Shown here: positions 51,301 to 61,639 of the stretch, one piece after another
Layout: each line of letters opens with the position of its first letter
Numbering within the stretch: position 1 is the first letter of the stretch
Source of the DNA: Mesostigma viride
Taxonomy: Eukaryota > Streptophyta > Mesostigmatophyceae > Mesostigmatales > Mesostigmataceae
Direction of reading: 5' to 3'
Length of the DNA stretch: 64,000 nucleotides
Assembly: GCA_009746045.1 (NCBI GenBank)
Contig: RPFO01000288.1
Location: forward strand, 319,758 to 383,757
The notes under the pieces: generated by a model
The model's database searches: none
The model's input: only the letters and a program-made list of their open reading frames with translations
Told to the model about the DNA's origin: nothing
Program-made: the position numbers and the translations under genes

Positions 51301-53100
51301 AGTTATAGCTTACCATTTTTCGATTTTCTCTGTATGGCCGAGCAGTCTGCGCCAGCCCGAGCATCCAGGTTTGGTACGGGACATCTGCTGCAAGGTTTGC
51401 TGGGATTGCGGACGCGTTTGTAGGTCATCTTTGCACGGAATATCAACGTAGTAGCCATAGCGGATGCATGCATGATGCGGATATGGCGGCCTATGCCTGT
51501 AGCGCACTAGTATGTGTGAGATATGAGGGTCCCGGCCAGCAGAATCCGGGCGGGACGTGAATGAGCCAGGTACGGCAACGTGTTTGCATGTTGTTTGCCG
51601 CGGAATACGCCTGCCATGCATTATAGTTGACGAGTTTATTGGTGCAGCATTTAGCAAGCTTCCATGGCGGCTGTAAAGAGTGGTATCAGCCCTGTGAGTG
51701 CGCAGTTTATGGCATTTCCTTAGAGTATACCACCCCGTTAGTTCAGGTAGGCAACCCGTTTGCATTCCAGCACTTTTGCCAGTCTTTTGTAGCTTGTTAT
51801 AATGCATGGCTGTGTTGCATGTCATAGATGGCTGTCTACGCGCGCGTAACCCACACACGTATATGAGCGTGGTGCCATGTGCAAAACTCAATTCTGAGTG
51901 GCCCCCCCTGGTATGGGGATGCCTGAACTACCTAATAAAATTATCCAACCTTGACATTGGTGTTTACAGCCCTCCCCTGAAAAAAAGGGGGGGGTTCCAT
52001 GGTGTGATGCATGAAAATGTTCGTCTTTTGTCCAACTTTGACTGAGAATATCATGCAACCCACTTACGGGACTCAAGATATTATTGCATATTCTGAAAGC
52101 CCTTGAAGTGTAGATATTCCTGGCATCTTGGTTGGGGGTATTTGGAGTAGCGGTCTGGGAGTTATGATTTTTTTCATTTTAGGGGGTATGAAAGTGCCAA
52201 AAATGGCTCTACGGACTATGGGTTAACTAATATTAACTAATATTTTGATATTAACTAATTAATGGGACACGCGCGGTCCATTGGGGGTTGCGAAGCGTTC
52301 ATCCGGCGTGCGATTGATGAATTATTTAATACACGGCGCATTGATGAAAAGAAGCCTGTAGTAATCTTTTTTTGTTGTATTCACCTTTGCCCGGACTTTC
52401 AGACTTTTTTTTTTCAAACTTACCTAAGTAATGAAAAAAACCTAAGTCCAAAGCCAAACCTCCTTTATGACGCAAATCTGCTTTTGACTTAGGACTTGTG
52501 TTTTTTGCCTGAGTCAGCCCTGCAAAAAAAAAGCGCTGCTATCAAGGGTTACTGCACGGCTGAAACACTTACGTCCTGTGCTTTTTTCCTAACGCAGCCC
52601 TGCAAAAAAAAATAAGATACCATGGGTAATGCAAGAGCTGAAAATGTAAACTTGTAGCATTTCCGAAAAAAATAACGTGGAGACTTGATGTATTCATTAT
52701 GCTGTCTGTAATGCACATGTGCTTATTTCATGTTGCCATGACAGATTCATATAAGGTTACAGTTATGATATGATTGTGTGGGTCATGATCCAAGGCAAAC
52801 AAGTATTGCATTAAAAATATTTTAGGTCACTTATATCATCCCCATGTTACAGCCATCATCACCATAACTTCACGACACTTCAATATAGTCCCCGCACAAA
52901 ATCATCTCATCACGACCATCATCACCGTCTATGATCCTGTCTAGCCAGGCATTTGTCAGTCACCACACGTAATTGTGCAGTTTTCTATCCATGGGCAATT
53001 TCTACTTCCATCTCATTCTCAAAGTCCACCACTTGTTGGTACAATAATGGTTGCGCGTCTAACAACAGGTGACTCAATTTTGGCAGGTTCTTTTTTCAAT
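51301..53100. other. AT-rich region without recognised gene
   Basis: No convincing coding sequence. A tandem duplication of about 80 bases lies at 52489-52649 (GCAGCCCTGCAAAAAAAAA in copy 2, TCAGCCCTGCAAAAAAAAA in copy 1). CTTAGGACTT-type motifs near 52,430-52,495 recall the ends of the nested insertion at 31.9-33.6 kb. Confidence 0.5.
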
Positions 53101-53102
53101 TT

Positions 53103-53900
53103 TTAGTGACAGGCTGCAGGCCAGCCTCCTCCTCCCCGAGGTCGAAGTACGCGGAGCAAATATGGCGGCTGCCGGTGAGCATCAGAGACGAGCACACGTC
53201 GCTCCTCCTCGCTCAGATCCCTGCTTGTAGCTGTCACGGTGATGTGGTAGGATGCCCATTTCGGCTTTTTCTCCGTGCTGGCCTTGTCGCCCAGCACGGG
53301 AATATACTCCTCCTCGCTTCCGCCGGGGGCCTCCTCGGCAGGGGCAGACGGCTGCTTGGCTTGCTGGGCATCGCCTTGTGCTGCCTTCTTCTGCGCTTCC
53401 TTCCTCTCTGCTTTCTCACTCGCCTTCCTGCAAAATCCCAGCATAACAGATAGCAGAAAGCCGAATTGTAATTAGCATGGATATAACGCATTAACCAAAA
53501 GGTCAAAATGCAAGAATAGCGTCCACACGAACCACCAAGAAACTTTTTTTCTGGCTTCGCTGCGTAGGTGCTGTCTGCGTCGCCCTGGTGTTGTGAATAT
53601 CCCATTGCAGCAGTCTCACGGGTATCCATTAGTAGTAGGTACAGGTTGTGCCCTGTCGTGCTCCCTCTGCTCGGCATAAGTAAGCCGGGTGCAGGTTGTA
53701 CTGCGGGGTCACCTCAGTTTCTGCTTTCTCTTCATTTTGACACTCCCCTCCCTCTGAATCCTCGCCTTTATCACTCTCCTCTCTCTCCACCACATTTTCG
53801 GTATCGCCGCTCGATTCATCGCTTAAAATGAAGTTTCTGTGCCGTGTGAGTTAAGCTCGTCGTCGGCGACGTCGTCGTCTTCAAGCTCATGCCGGGCTTG
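53103..53900 (-). CDS. Possible exons of an unrecognised acidic/charged protein
   Basis: On the minus strand an acceptor TTTTGCAG at about 53,429 is followed by a Lys/Glu/Ala-rich frame (KASEKAERKEAQKKAAQ) leading to EEEYIPVLGDKAS and KPKWASYHITVTATS, open to 53103. Farther upstream another frame reads SDESSGDTENVVEREESDK and continues acidic to about 53,640. Composition is protein-like and unlike the surrounding AT-rich DNA, but the pieces are in different frames and I recognise no family. Exon boundaries are not resolved; it could be a gene, a pseudogene or part of an old transposon. Confidence 0.3.
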
Positions 53901-54604
53901 GCGCCTGGCTTCTCAAGCTTGACCATGTCCTGTTGTATATGCGCTGGCAGGTGCTTTCCTAATTTTATTCTTCCTTCCAATTGCGCGTGTCCATTTGGAA
54001 TCAAATGCCTCTGAATATCGGATATTCTTCTTCCCTCCACGTTTCGTTTTTTCGTGGGACGCTGTCCAGTAGTATGCGCTGTCATGTCCTTTCCAGAATG
54101 TCCTTTCCGAATGTTTTGTTCCGTTTTTGTATCCAATCGTGCGTCTCCATTTCGATTCCATGATAATTTTTTCCTCGAATCGTCCGTTTCGAATCTGATT
54201 GCCTTTCATGCGAATCTTTTTCCCTCTACCGGTTCTGTCCATGACTTGGCGTTTCATTTTTTCGTCCAATCCTGAGTGTTCATTACTTCCTGTTCATAGC
54301 CTTTCCCTATGATTTGGCGTTTCATCGCTGATGTCGTACGCTGTGTACGACTTATATCAGTAGCACGTCCCGCCACAGACGAGTTTCCGTGTTGTACACT
54401 TGTCTTCTCCCGGTTAGGGCTAAGTTTTGCAAAAAACAAAAGTCCTAAGTCGAAACCATTTTTTCCGCCTGTTAATCTACGTCCGGTTTTAATTGTCTCT
54501 GGAGTTTAGTCTAGGGTGCAGGGTCCCGGTTGGCACGGTTGCAATCAATTGGAAAGCAAAAACATTCCAAGAATGCGCTGTCCAGATGGGCTGGATTGCT
54601 CGGC
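53901..54604. other. AT-rich decayed repeats, no gene
   Basis: Contains degenerate recurrences of TTTCGATTCC, TTGGCGTTTCAT and GTCCTTTCC type motifs. A segment near 54,400-54,440 (CTTCTCCCGGTTAGGG) recurs at 62,083-62,098. Confidence 0.45.
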
Positions 54605-55565
54605 GCATTAATTAATTAATAGACACGTGACTGCGTCACGTGAGCACTGTAAGTCCTCAGTGGGAGGGGAACATGGGATGGAATGGATGGTATAAGCTAT
54701 CTAGGTCCTAGTTACAGGGGTGTGGGCACCGCGGCCCGAATCGCTATGAATGCCATACTTGGTCACACGCGGAGCCCCCACAGGCTTGGGGGTGGTCTCC
54801 TTCATCACTACTTGCCATCTATCCTTGCGCACCATCTGCCTCCATATTACAGACAAACCAGGAGGCTGCCCGGGGGTGAGCCCGTCACGTCTAGTGTAGC
54901 ACATGTCCATGCCGAGTCTATCACGAAAAGTCCACGGGTGGCGGCCCTGCCGCGTGCGGCCGGGCCGGGCCGCCGGGGGCACGCCAGGTGAGGACATATC
55001 GCCCAGGCTGGGCGGGCTTGGTGCCAGCTAGTCTATCTGATGTATCTACCTGATCTGTGCGGGCCAGGTGCCCGGCTAGGCCCAGGCGCCTGTGCCTAAT
55101 AATGTGGGAAACATAGGGCAAATCAGCGTACAAATCCTCATTGCTAATGTGCAAACCAAAGGGGATGTTAAGGGCCTTGCGCAGCATCTTGGTGACGGCG
55201 CCGTCGAGTCGTTGCTCCAGCTCCTGCATCAGTGTCCACGTCTCGGCGCCGTAGGTCAGGATCGTCAGAATGACGACCTTGAAGAGGTCACGCTTGACGA
55301 TCCGGGGTAGGGCGGGGTTGCTCTACCAGCGGCGGTGGTCATGGAGGTGCGCCCACGCCATGCCGATCCGTGTCGTCATGTCGTCCTCGCAGTCGGGAAG
55401 CCAACTGCCGAGCAGCTTGAAGCGGCCTGAAGGAGGGTAGTTGACCTCGGCATCGTCTAAGAGGCGGAGTGTGGGTGGGGGCCCTGCCATGCCGAGGGCC
55501 AGGGCCTCCGTTTTGGGGCTGATTTCTAGACCAACCGCCCGAGCCTCGAGCGCCTGTGCAACTCC
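54605..55565 (-). mobile_element. LINE relic: reverse transcriptase C-terminus and 3' end
   Basis: Read on the minus strand, 55,565 to 54,921 encodes the end of a LINE ORF2: GLEISPKTEALALGMAG, FKLLGSWLPD, IGMAWAHLHDHRRW, then ILTYGAETWTLMQELEQRLD, MLRKALNIPF, NEDLYADLPYVSHIIRHRRL. A frame break and a stop occur near 55,325. The 3' untranslated part ends in a TTAATTAATTAAT tail (54,608-54,620). The 5' truncation and this tail are typical of LINE insertions. Confidence 0.85.
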
Positions 55566-55849
55566 ATTTCACGTAGTAACATCAAATCTAGGTGACCCGG
55601 GCTGCAGGGCTGCCCTACCTGCATTCATGAACATCATGGATTGCTCAAGGAGTGAATAAAGTTACGCACGTGACAAGATTCAAGCTATGACGACTCCGAA
55701 AGCTAAACACGGTTAGGAAAAGGAGCTCTCCGGCTCCCAGTCCAACCCGCTCGCGCTTGTTCTCGCTCAGCCGCCTGGATTACCCGCCAACCCATCGCCA
55801 ATTTAAGCGTCCCCGGGCAACGAACACTTCTCCTAATACGAGATGTTGT

Positions 55850-55978
55850 AGGTAGCTGATGTAGATAGATTAGACCGGTAGTCCTGACTGTTTGCACCCA
55901 TCCGTCCATCCATCGGGGTTAATACTCCGTGACTCCCCAACGGGAGCACGAGTCTAATTAATTAATTAATTAATACGA
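55850..55978. repeat. LINE-associated tail segment with (TTAA)n
   Basis: Contains TCGGGGTTAATACTCCGTGACTCCCC followed by (AATT)n. The TCCGTGACTCCCCAA block recurs at about 58,795-58,812 and 61,605-61,622, each time near a TTAA-rich end. Confidence 0.6.
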
Positions 55979-56079
55979 TTGGCTATTCATTCTGTCCAAG
56001 GCACAGTGTGCCCAGGTCATCCGGTACTGACCTGGTCCAGGAACGCAATGATTTTTAAGCCCCTGATGCCGAAGGGATT

Positions 56080-57340
56080 TCGACTATGACATCTGGCGAA
56101 AAGCAAGTGCAGTCGCTCCTCAACCGCTCGGGGGAGCCGTTCATACTCCTGCTGATCCTGACTGGCAGCTATTTTCAGCTCGATCAACGAAGAAGACCTC
56201 CTTGCTGCGCTACGCAACCGGCCAGCCCCGGCGCCAGCAGCCGCACCGGCTCCCTGTCCCTTTGCAAGGACGACCTCCTCGCAGTGCTGGATCGAGGAGC
56301 ACGTGACCTGGCCTGGCAGCTGGCCGAGAAGCTGGTCAACCTCGCTGACCACATCGCTCAACAAGGTGGATGCATGGGTCTCCAACGCGGAAACCAAGGT
56401 CGCCCATAGACTTCAACGCCAGCTCTCAGCGCTGCAAACCGCGGCGCAGGCTTCCGAGGCGCATGCCGCCCTAGTTTCTCGCCTAAATCAGGTGGAGGGC
56501 AAGTGCGGCCTGCTCGTCAAGAAGCTTAATTGACGCCATCACCGCCCAAACCGAGGCCCTGGCCGCGCAGGTCCCCGAGATAAGTTGCAGCACAGACGGC
56601 CACCATCGCTGCCCTGGCAGCCCACCTGGCTGGCAGATGGCAACTGTCTACCGCCGCACTCCTACGCGGACCTACGTACTGCGGTCAGCGACCACCCGAC
56701 CTCGACCACGGATGCCATCACCACGAAGCTGCAGGAGCTGGAAGCCCAACGCCGAGAAGAAGCGCGCGAGGACACCGACCGCGCACGCCGCCAATGTGGA
56801 GTGCCCGTGCTGCATCGTTTCGAGCAGCAGCCAGGGGAGACGGGCAAGTCTCTCGAGGTCAAGCTCAGGAGCACTGAAGCTCCTTCACCAACTGGAACTC
56901 GTAGGTAAAATAGAACTGCGTGGGCACCGCCCGCTCCCCACCGCTAACAGGACAAGGTGGCACCCCCACGTACCAGCCCTGCTTACCTTCCATTCCATTG
57001 AGCCGGATAAGCGGATGTTTCTCTTGTGCCGCAAGAACGGCTCAGCACGACCTCTCCTGGACGCTGGACGGCGACGGACGACCTGACGTACCCCCGCTCA
57101 GCAGCAGCATTCACGCGACCTGCGGCCGAAGTACCTCCGCCACATTGAAGCAAGACCGGCTCTGGCAAGAAGCCCAAGGTGTTCTGGAGGGGCGGGGATC
57201 AGCTGATCGTCAACAACCAGCTGTGGAACTTAGCCCCCCACGGGCTAGACTATCGCTAATTAAACTCGTGCTGCAGTTGGGGAGTCACAGAGCATTAACC
57301 CCGATGGATTTGTGGATGGAGTGGGTACACGCAATCCTAC
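56080..57340 (+). mobile_element. LINE ORF1-like relic, copy 1
   Basis: Broken frames on the plus strand resemble the better preserved copy at 59,902-60,929. Recognisable parts are a coiled-coil segment (KVDAWVSNAETKVAH, LNQVEGKCGLLVKKLN), LEAQRREEAREDTDRARR then RFEQQPGETGKSLEV, and PALLTFHSIEPDKRMFLL leading to an RNA-binding-type end (PKVFWRGGDQLIVNNQLWNL). Several frameshifts separate them. It was probably an RNA-binding ORF1 protein. Confidence 0.6.
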
Positions 57341-57359
57341 CGGTCTAACTGGCTCTAGC

Positions 57360-57625
57360 CTAGCTATATACATCTTAATTCCACCCCATATGTCATGCAG
57401 GCCTTCTAGGCCATCTCCCCATGTCGCACCGTGCGAGCATGATCGGGATGCATGATCCATCATGGTGGTGCAGGTGCACATTGTGCACCCCGATCGAGCA
57501 TGTGACAGTTTACATCCTCCACCTGCAGGTTGTAGCCCAGACTGTATTAAAAACCCATAATATGCCCCTTTTCAGGGATATGTGTTACATATGCTCCCCA
57601 CGGAGCTATGTTCTTAATTAATTAA
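57360..57625 (+). repeat. Tail of LINE ORF1 unit, copy 1
   Basis: About 265 bases that match 61,185-61,440 closely (CACCCCATATGTCATGCAGG, TGTGTTACATATGCTCCCC) and end in (TTAA)n. In both places the block follows an ORF1-like relic. Confidence 0.8.
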
Positions 57626-58900
57626 TTAATTACCGGTCTAAGCTATCGACAAAAACAGTCCTACTCTATATCTACTAGCCTACAGTCCTACTCTATATCT
57701 ACTCTATATCTAGGCAATGCCAATGCAGGCTAGAACGTAGCCATGTGCATGCGCTATAGCCTAACCAGCAGTGCTCATTTAAGACTTTTTTGCACAGCCG
57801 GCACCGCCCCGTCAACAAATCGCAGAAGCCGGGGGGCGGGGACAGCCGCCAGGTTCCGACTGGCACTGTATATCTGAGCGGACCCAAGGGCCCCTGGAAA
57901 ATCGGATTTGTGTCATGCAGATAGTCTTTTGGAGGGTCAGCTTGCCTCACGCCCTCCACAATGTTTGGGTGTCAGCCTTCAGAAGTTACCAACGTCGTTC
58001 ATCTTACAAGAAGGTGCAGGGAACTCACTGAACTTTCTAGCGCCGAAGTAATACTGGTCACCTACGGACTACCGACCCGTATAAGCACATCCTTTCCCGC
58101 CCCGGCAACTACATATTATGGCCTGCTGGCGCGCCAGCTAGCCTCGCCCCGGCAACTTTCGCGCGGCAGTGCCGGGGCCGGCACCCCGCCGCCGGGGATC
58201 CCCGGCGGGGCCGGCACTACAATGAGCACTGCTAACCATGCCGTAGTCAATGTTCAGACGTTTGCCAGCCTATAGCTATCCGGCCGTCTCGCCTAGCACT
58301 ACTTGTTTGCTCACGTCTCCATAACAATGTACTGCTCACACGGGTCATATTGCACCCACAGGGGATTAAATTAAATTAAATTAAATTATAATATGACTCC
58401 GGGGATTAAATTAAATTAAATGATAATATGACTCCGTTGGGGGATCATGTAGCACATATTCCCTTGCTGGATGGATGGAGGTGGGCGAAGCCGGGAAACC
58501 GAACTAGTCTAACTCTAAGCTAATCTATCTAGAAAGAAACCCTAACTACTCTACTAAGCAAAGCGCCCCTTCATCTTGGGGGCGGGGGGGCTTGCCCACA
58601 GGGGCTGGCGTGTGAGCCTGGACAATCGTCTTCCACCTCTCAGTCTTGTTCTGCATAGCCACAGGGGATACGCCCCGGATCATTTCGAGTTTTCGACGGG
58701 TCCGATTGAGCACCCTGTGGCATGCTTGTGGCATGAGGGAAGGGAGGGGTCTCTACCCCCTGCCTGTTTAAAATCACACTCAGCACTCCGGTGCTCCGTG
58801 ACTCCCCAACGGGAGCATGTGTCTAATGAATTATTTAATTGATTTATGGATCGTGATCGAATTCTTATGATGGAATGGTTTTGGTTCGCGAGATTCGATC
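57626..58900. other. Non-coding region between LINE relics
   Basis: No gene recognised. A GC-rich palindromic island lies at about 58,165-58,215 (20-base palindrome at 58189-58208 centred on GGGGATCCCC). Two copies of GGGGATTAAATTAAATTAAA with ATAATATGACTCCG lie at 58,362-58,436. Confidence 0.6.
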
Positions 58901-58904
58901 AATG

Positions 58905-59075
58905 CGTGAGACCACGTACGCTTGGCAGGCATAGCGATTCGGGCCGTGGTGCCCGCAACCAGCTGTAACAGTTTAGGTTAACTAGATAGCCGCCACTATC
59001 CACCCCATCCCAGCTTCATTTCCCAGAGGACTTATGCTCACGCGACGCAGTTATACGTGTAAATTCATTAATAAT
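58905..59075 (+). mobile_element. LINE 3' end fragment
   Basis: Matches the reverse complement of 54,610-54,750: ATAGCGATTCGGGCC, GTGGTGCCCGC, CATCCCAGCTTC, GAGGACTTATGCTCACG and GACGCAGT, ending in TTCATTAATAATTT. It is a plus-strand, heavily truncated copy of the same LINE family. Confidence 0.7.
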
Positions 59076-59196
59076 TTTATTCGATCAATTAGAGGAACCC
59101 TACCTAGCTGGTGACCCCGCTTTCCTGACATTCAATCCATAAGAGGAACACTAGAGCTAGTGACCCCGATGATGGCTTTGCCTATGCAAACCAAAA

Positions 59197-59272
59197 TGTC
59201 AGACTGAGCAAGCAACCCGCACGCGTGCAGCCCACGTTTTTGTGTATTGCACCTAGATTGGGCGAAGCTTGG
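59197..59272. repeat. Dispersed repeat shared with IspD intron 8
   Basis: Matches 12,822-12,889 (GAGCAAGCAACC ... GTGCAGCCC ... GCACCTAGATTGGGCG) and ends at GCTTGG just before the LINE ORF2 fragment begins. Confidence 0.7.
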
Positions 59273-59880
59273 CGGGACACACCGGGCAAGATTGAGAAAC
59301 AGGACCTGTTTAAAGTCCTGCCTGGTCCTTCCTGTTCTAATTACGTACGGGGCCAAGACGTGGACCCTCACAGCCGACCTTGCCAGAAAGCTGGACGGCG
59401 CGGTCACCAACATGCTGCGATCCATTTTTCGTGTAGGATACGCTGCTCATGTTCGCAATGAGGACCTGTACCTCGGCATGCCATATATCACAAGCACCAT
59501 TAAGCAGCGGCGCCTGCAGCTAGTGGGGCACTTAGCTCGCACCAACCAGGTAGCCACACATCACGCGGCCCCCCCGCAGGATTGCGCCCAGCTCAGCCTG
59601 GCCGGCACCTCCTGACGTGGGCCAGGCCCCGCAATGCTAGATGCCGCAAGGCACACACTTTCAAAGAAGAGCTAGTAGAGGACATGGGAGGCCTAGGCCT
59701 CTCCGTGATTTGGAACAAGATGATGGACAAAGCCAAGTGGGCCCAGGTCATAGAGGACAACGAACCCCCTCCCGTGGGGAAGCGCCCGCGTTTGCAAACA
59801 CGCAAGAATTGCACGCTAGACAGGACCCCTAGCGGGTTATAGAGAGCTTAGAATAATAGAGTTGGCTTGATGTTGTAGAT
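59273..59880 (+). mobile_element. LINE relic: reverse transcriptase C-terminus, copy 2
   Basis: Plus-strand frame with ITYGAKTWTLTADLARKLD, MLRSIFRVGYAAHVRNEDLY and TSTIKQRRLQLVGHLARTNQ, then in another frame DMGGLGLSVIWNKMMDKAKW. It aligns with the 54.9-55.3 kb copy. A frame break occurs near 59,610. The tail TAGATTAGACCGGTAG at 59,883 also occurs at 55,865. Confidence 0.85.
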
Positions 59881-59901
59881 AGATTAGACCGGTAGGAATG
59901 T

Positions 59902-60929
59902 GTGTCCCCATCCATCCATTCATCCCTGTGCCTCCATCTCCACGACAACAATCGCCTCCTCACCCCGAACGGCTGCCGCTGTGTCAACATCCACCTGCTT
60001 TTCGGGTGCACCCGCCCCGAACTCCAGCATACCATTCTCAACTCCCTCCTCATGCGCTCCGATGGCGAGATCTGGGCTCCATCCATCTCCGCCCCCACAC
60101 TCCGTTCCATCCTTACGGAAGCCTTCCAGCAGCACGTGACCCCCCTTGCTGCCGACGTCTCAGCACTGGGCGGCACGATAGCTGCCGAGCTTCCTCACCT
60201 TTTCACCACCGCCACTGCCGTTTCCGCCTCCACTGCCGACATCAAAGCCCAGCTCCTCGACCTCGACCAACGCCTTCAAGCCACCGCCACCGCCCTTGAG
60301 TGCTTGCATGACACCGCCGGCCTCACTGCCCAAGCGGTGAAGGACATCGCTGCCCAGCCGGCACCTGCTGTCCCGGCGCCCCGGCCAGTGATGTTCCCTC
60401 CACCTGGGCGGACTTGCTTAAGCATCATACCACCTCCACCGGCACCTCCACCATCGCGGCACAACTCAAGCAACAAGCCCTCGACCTTCGCGAGGAGGCC
60501 GAGCTCGACAAGCGCAGCCACAATGTCATCGTCAAGCACCTCGACCAGCCGGCAGGTGAGACCCCGACGAGCCTTCTCACGGCACTTAAGCGCGACATTC
60601 TTGCCCCCATGCAACTCACTGGTGAGCTGGACATGTCGGCTGTCCGCCTCCCCCGCGCGCGGGGTAAGGCTGGCCCGGCACCTGTGCTTCTCACCTTTAA
60701 GTACATGGGGGACAAGCTGGCGTTCCTTAAATGCCGCAAGAAGCTCTTGGAGACTCGCTTCACGCTGGACGACGACTTGACCCTGGCCCAGCAACAGCGG
60801 CGACGCGAGCTATGGCCGACCTACCTTCAGCTCCGGCAGCGCGCAGGGGGGAAGCCAGTGTACTGGAGGGGGGCGGTCATCCACGTTGACCACAAGCCCT
60901 GGCAGGCCCCTCCTGCCACCTCAGACTAG
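59902..60929 (+). mobile_element. LINE ORF1-like protein, copy 2 (one frameshift)
   Basis: Two frames joined near 60,400. The first part (59,902-60,400) has LFGCTRPELQHTILNSLLM then a helical, coiled-coil-like stretch (DIKAQLLDLDQRLQATATAL). The second (60,414-60,929) starts in helix (LKQQALDLREEAELDKRSHN) and continues as an RRM-like fold: VIVKHLDQPAGETP, DMSAVRLPRARG, PVLLTFKYMGDKLAFLKCR and TLDDDLTLAQQQRRRELWP. Coiled coil followed by RRM is the usual LINE ORF1 layout. No complete ORF2 follows it. Confidence 0.75.
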
Positions 60930-61184
60930 GGAATAATATATACCAGTAGTGTAGATTAGTCAGGCTTAGCCTAGCATGTGGCCCACGCGCATTAATAGAA
61001 TAGTGGCCCACGCGCATGTGCGCCCATAATGGCCCCCATGGATGATGCCTTCAGTATTTAGCTACGCCATGCCTACAATGGGACCTCCCATGGATGTTGC
61101 AGTCAGCATTTAGCCATGCTATGCCTAAGCAGGGAGCTACTCTCTGCTGAGATGCCATGTGTACACCAGCTATAGCCTAGCCAC

Positions 61185-61440
61185 ATACCTTCCACCCCAT
61201 ATGTCATGCAGGCCTTCTAGGCCCTCTCCTCAAGCCGCCTTGTGTGCTTGTGCTTGTTTAGGAGGCATGAACCATCATGGCGGTGCAGGTGCACCTTGTG
61301 CACCCAGAGCAGGTGATAGTTGTACATCCTACACCTGCAGGTTGTCGCCCTGATTGTATTACAAACCCATAGATGCCCCTTTCTCAGGGCTATGTGTTAC
61401 ATATGCTCCCCACGGAGCTATGATTTTAATGAATTAATTA
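61185..61440 (+). repeat. Tail of LINE ORF1 unit, copy 2
   Basis: Counterpart of 57,360-57,625, ending GAATTAATTAATCC. Followed by a further TTAA-type segment at about 61,540-61,640 with TCCGTGACTCCCC. Confidence 0.8.
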
Positions 61441-61639
61441 ATCCATTCATCGGGGTAGTGTAGTTAGGATTTTCTAGATAGAGTTAGGATAGTTCGATCA
61501 CGCGGCTTCCTCCACCCCATCCATCATGAAATATGTGCTACATGACCTCCCCACGGAGGCATGTTATAATTTAATTTTTTAATTTAATTCATCGGGGTTA
61601 ATGCTCCGTGACTCCCCAAAGGGAGCACGAGTCTAATTG

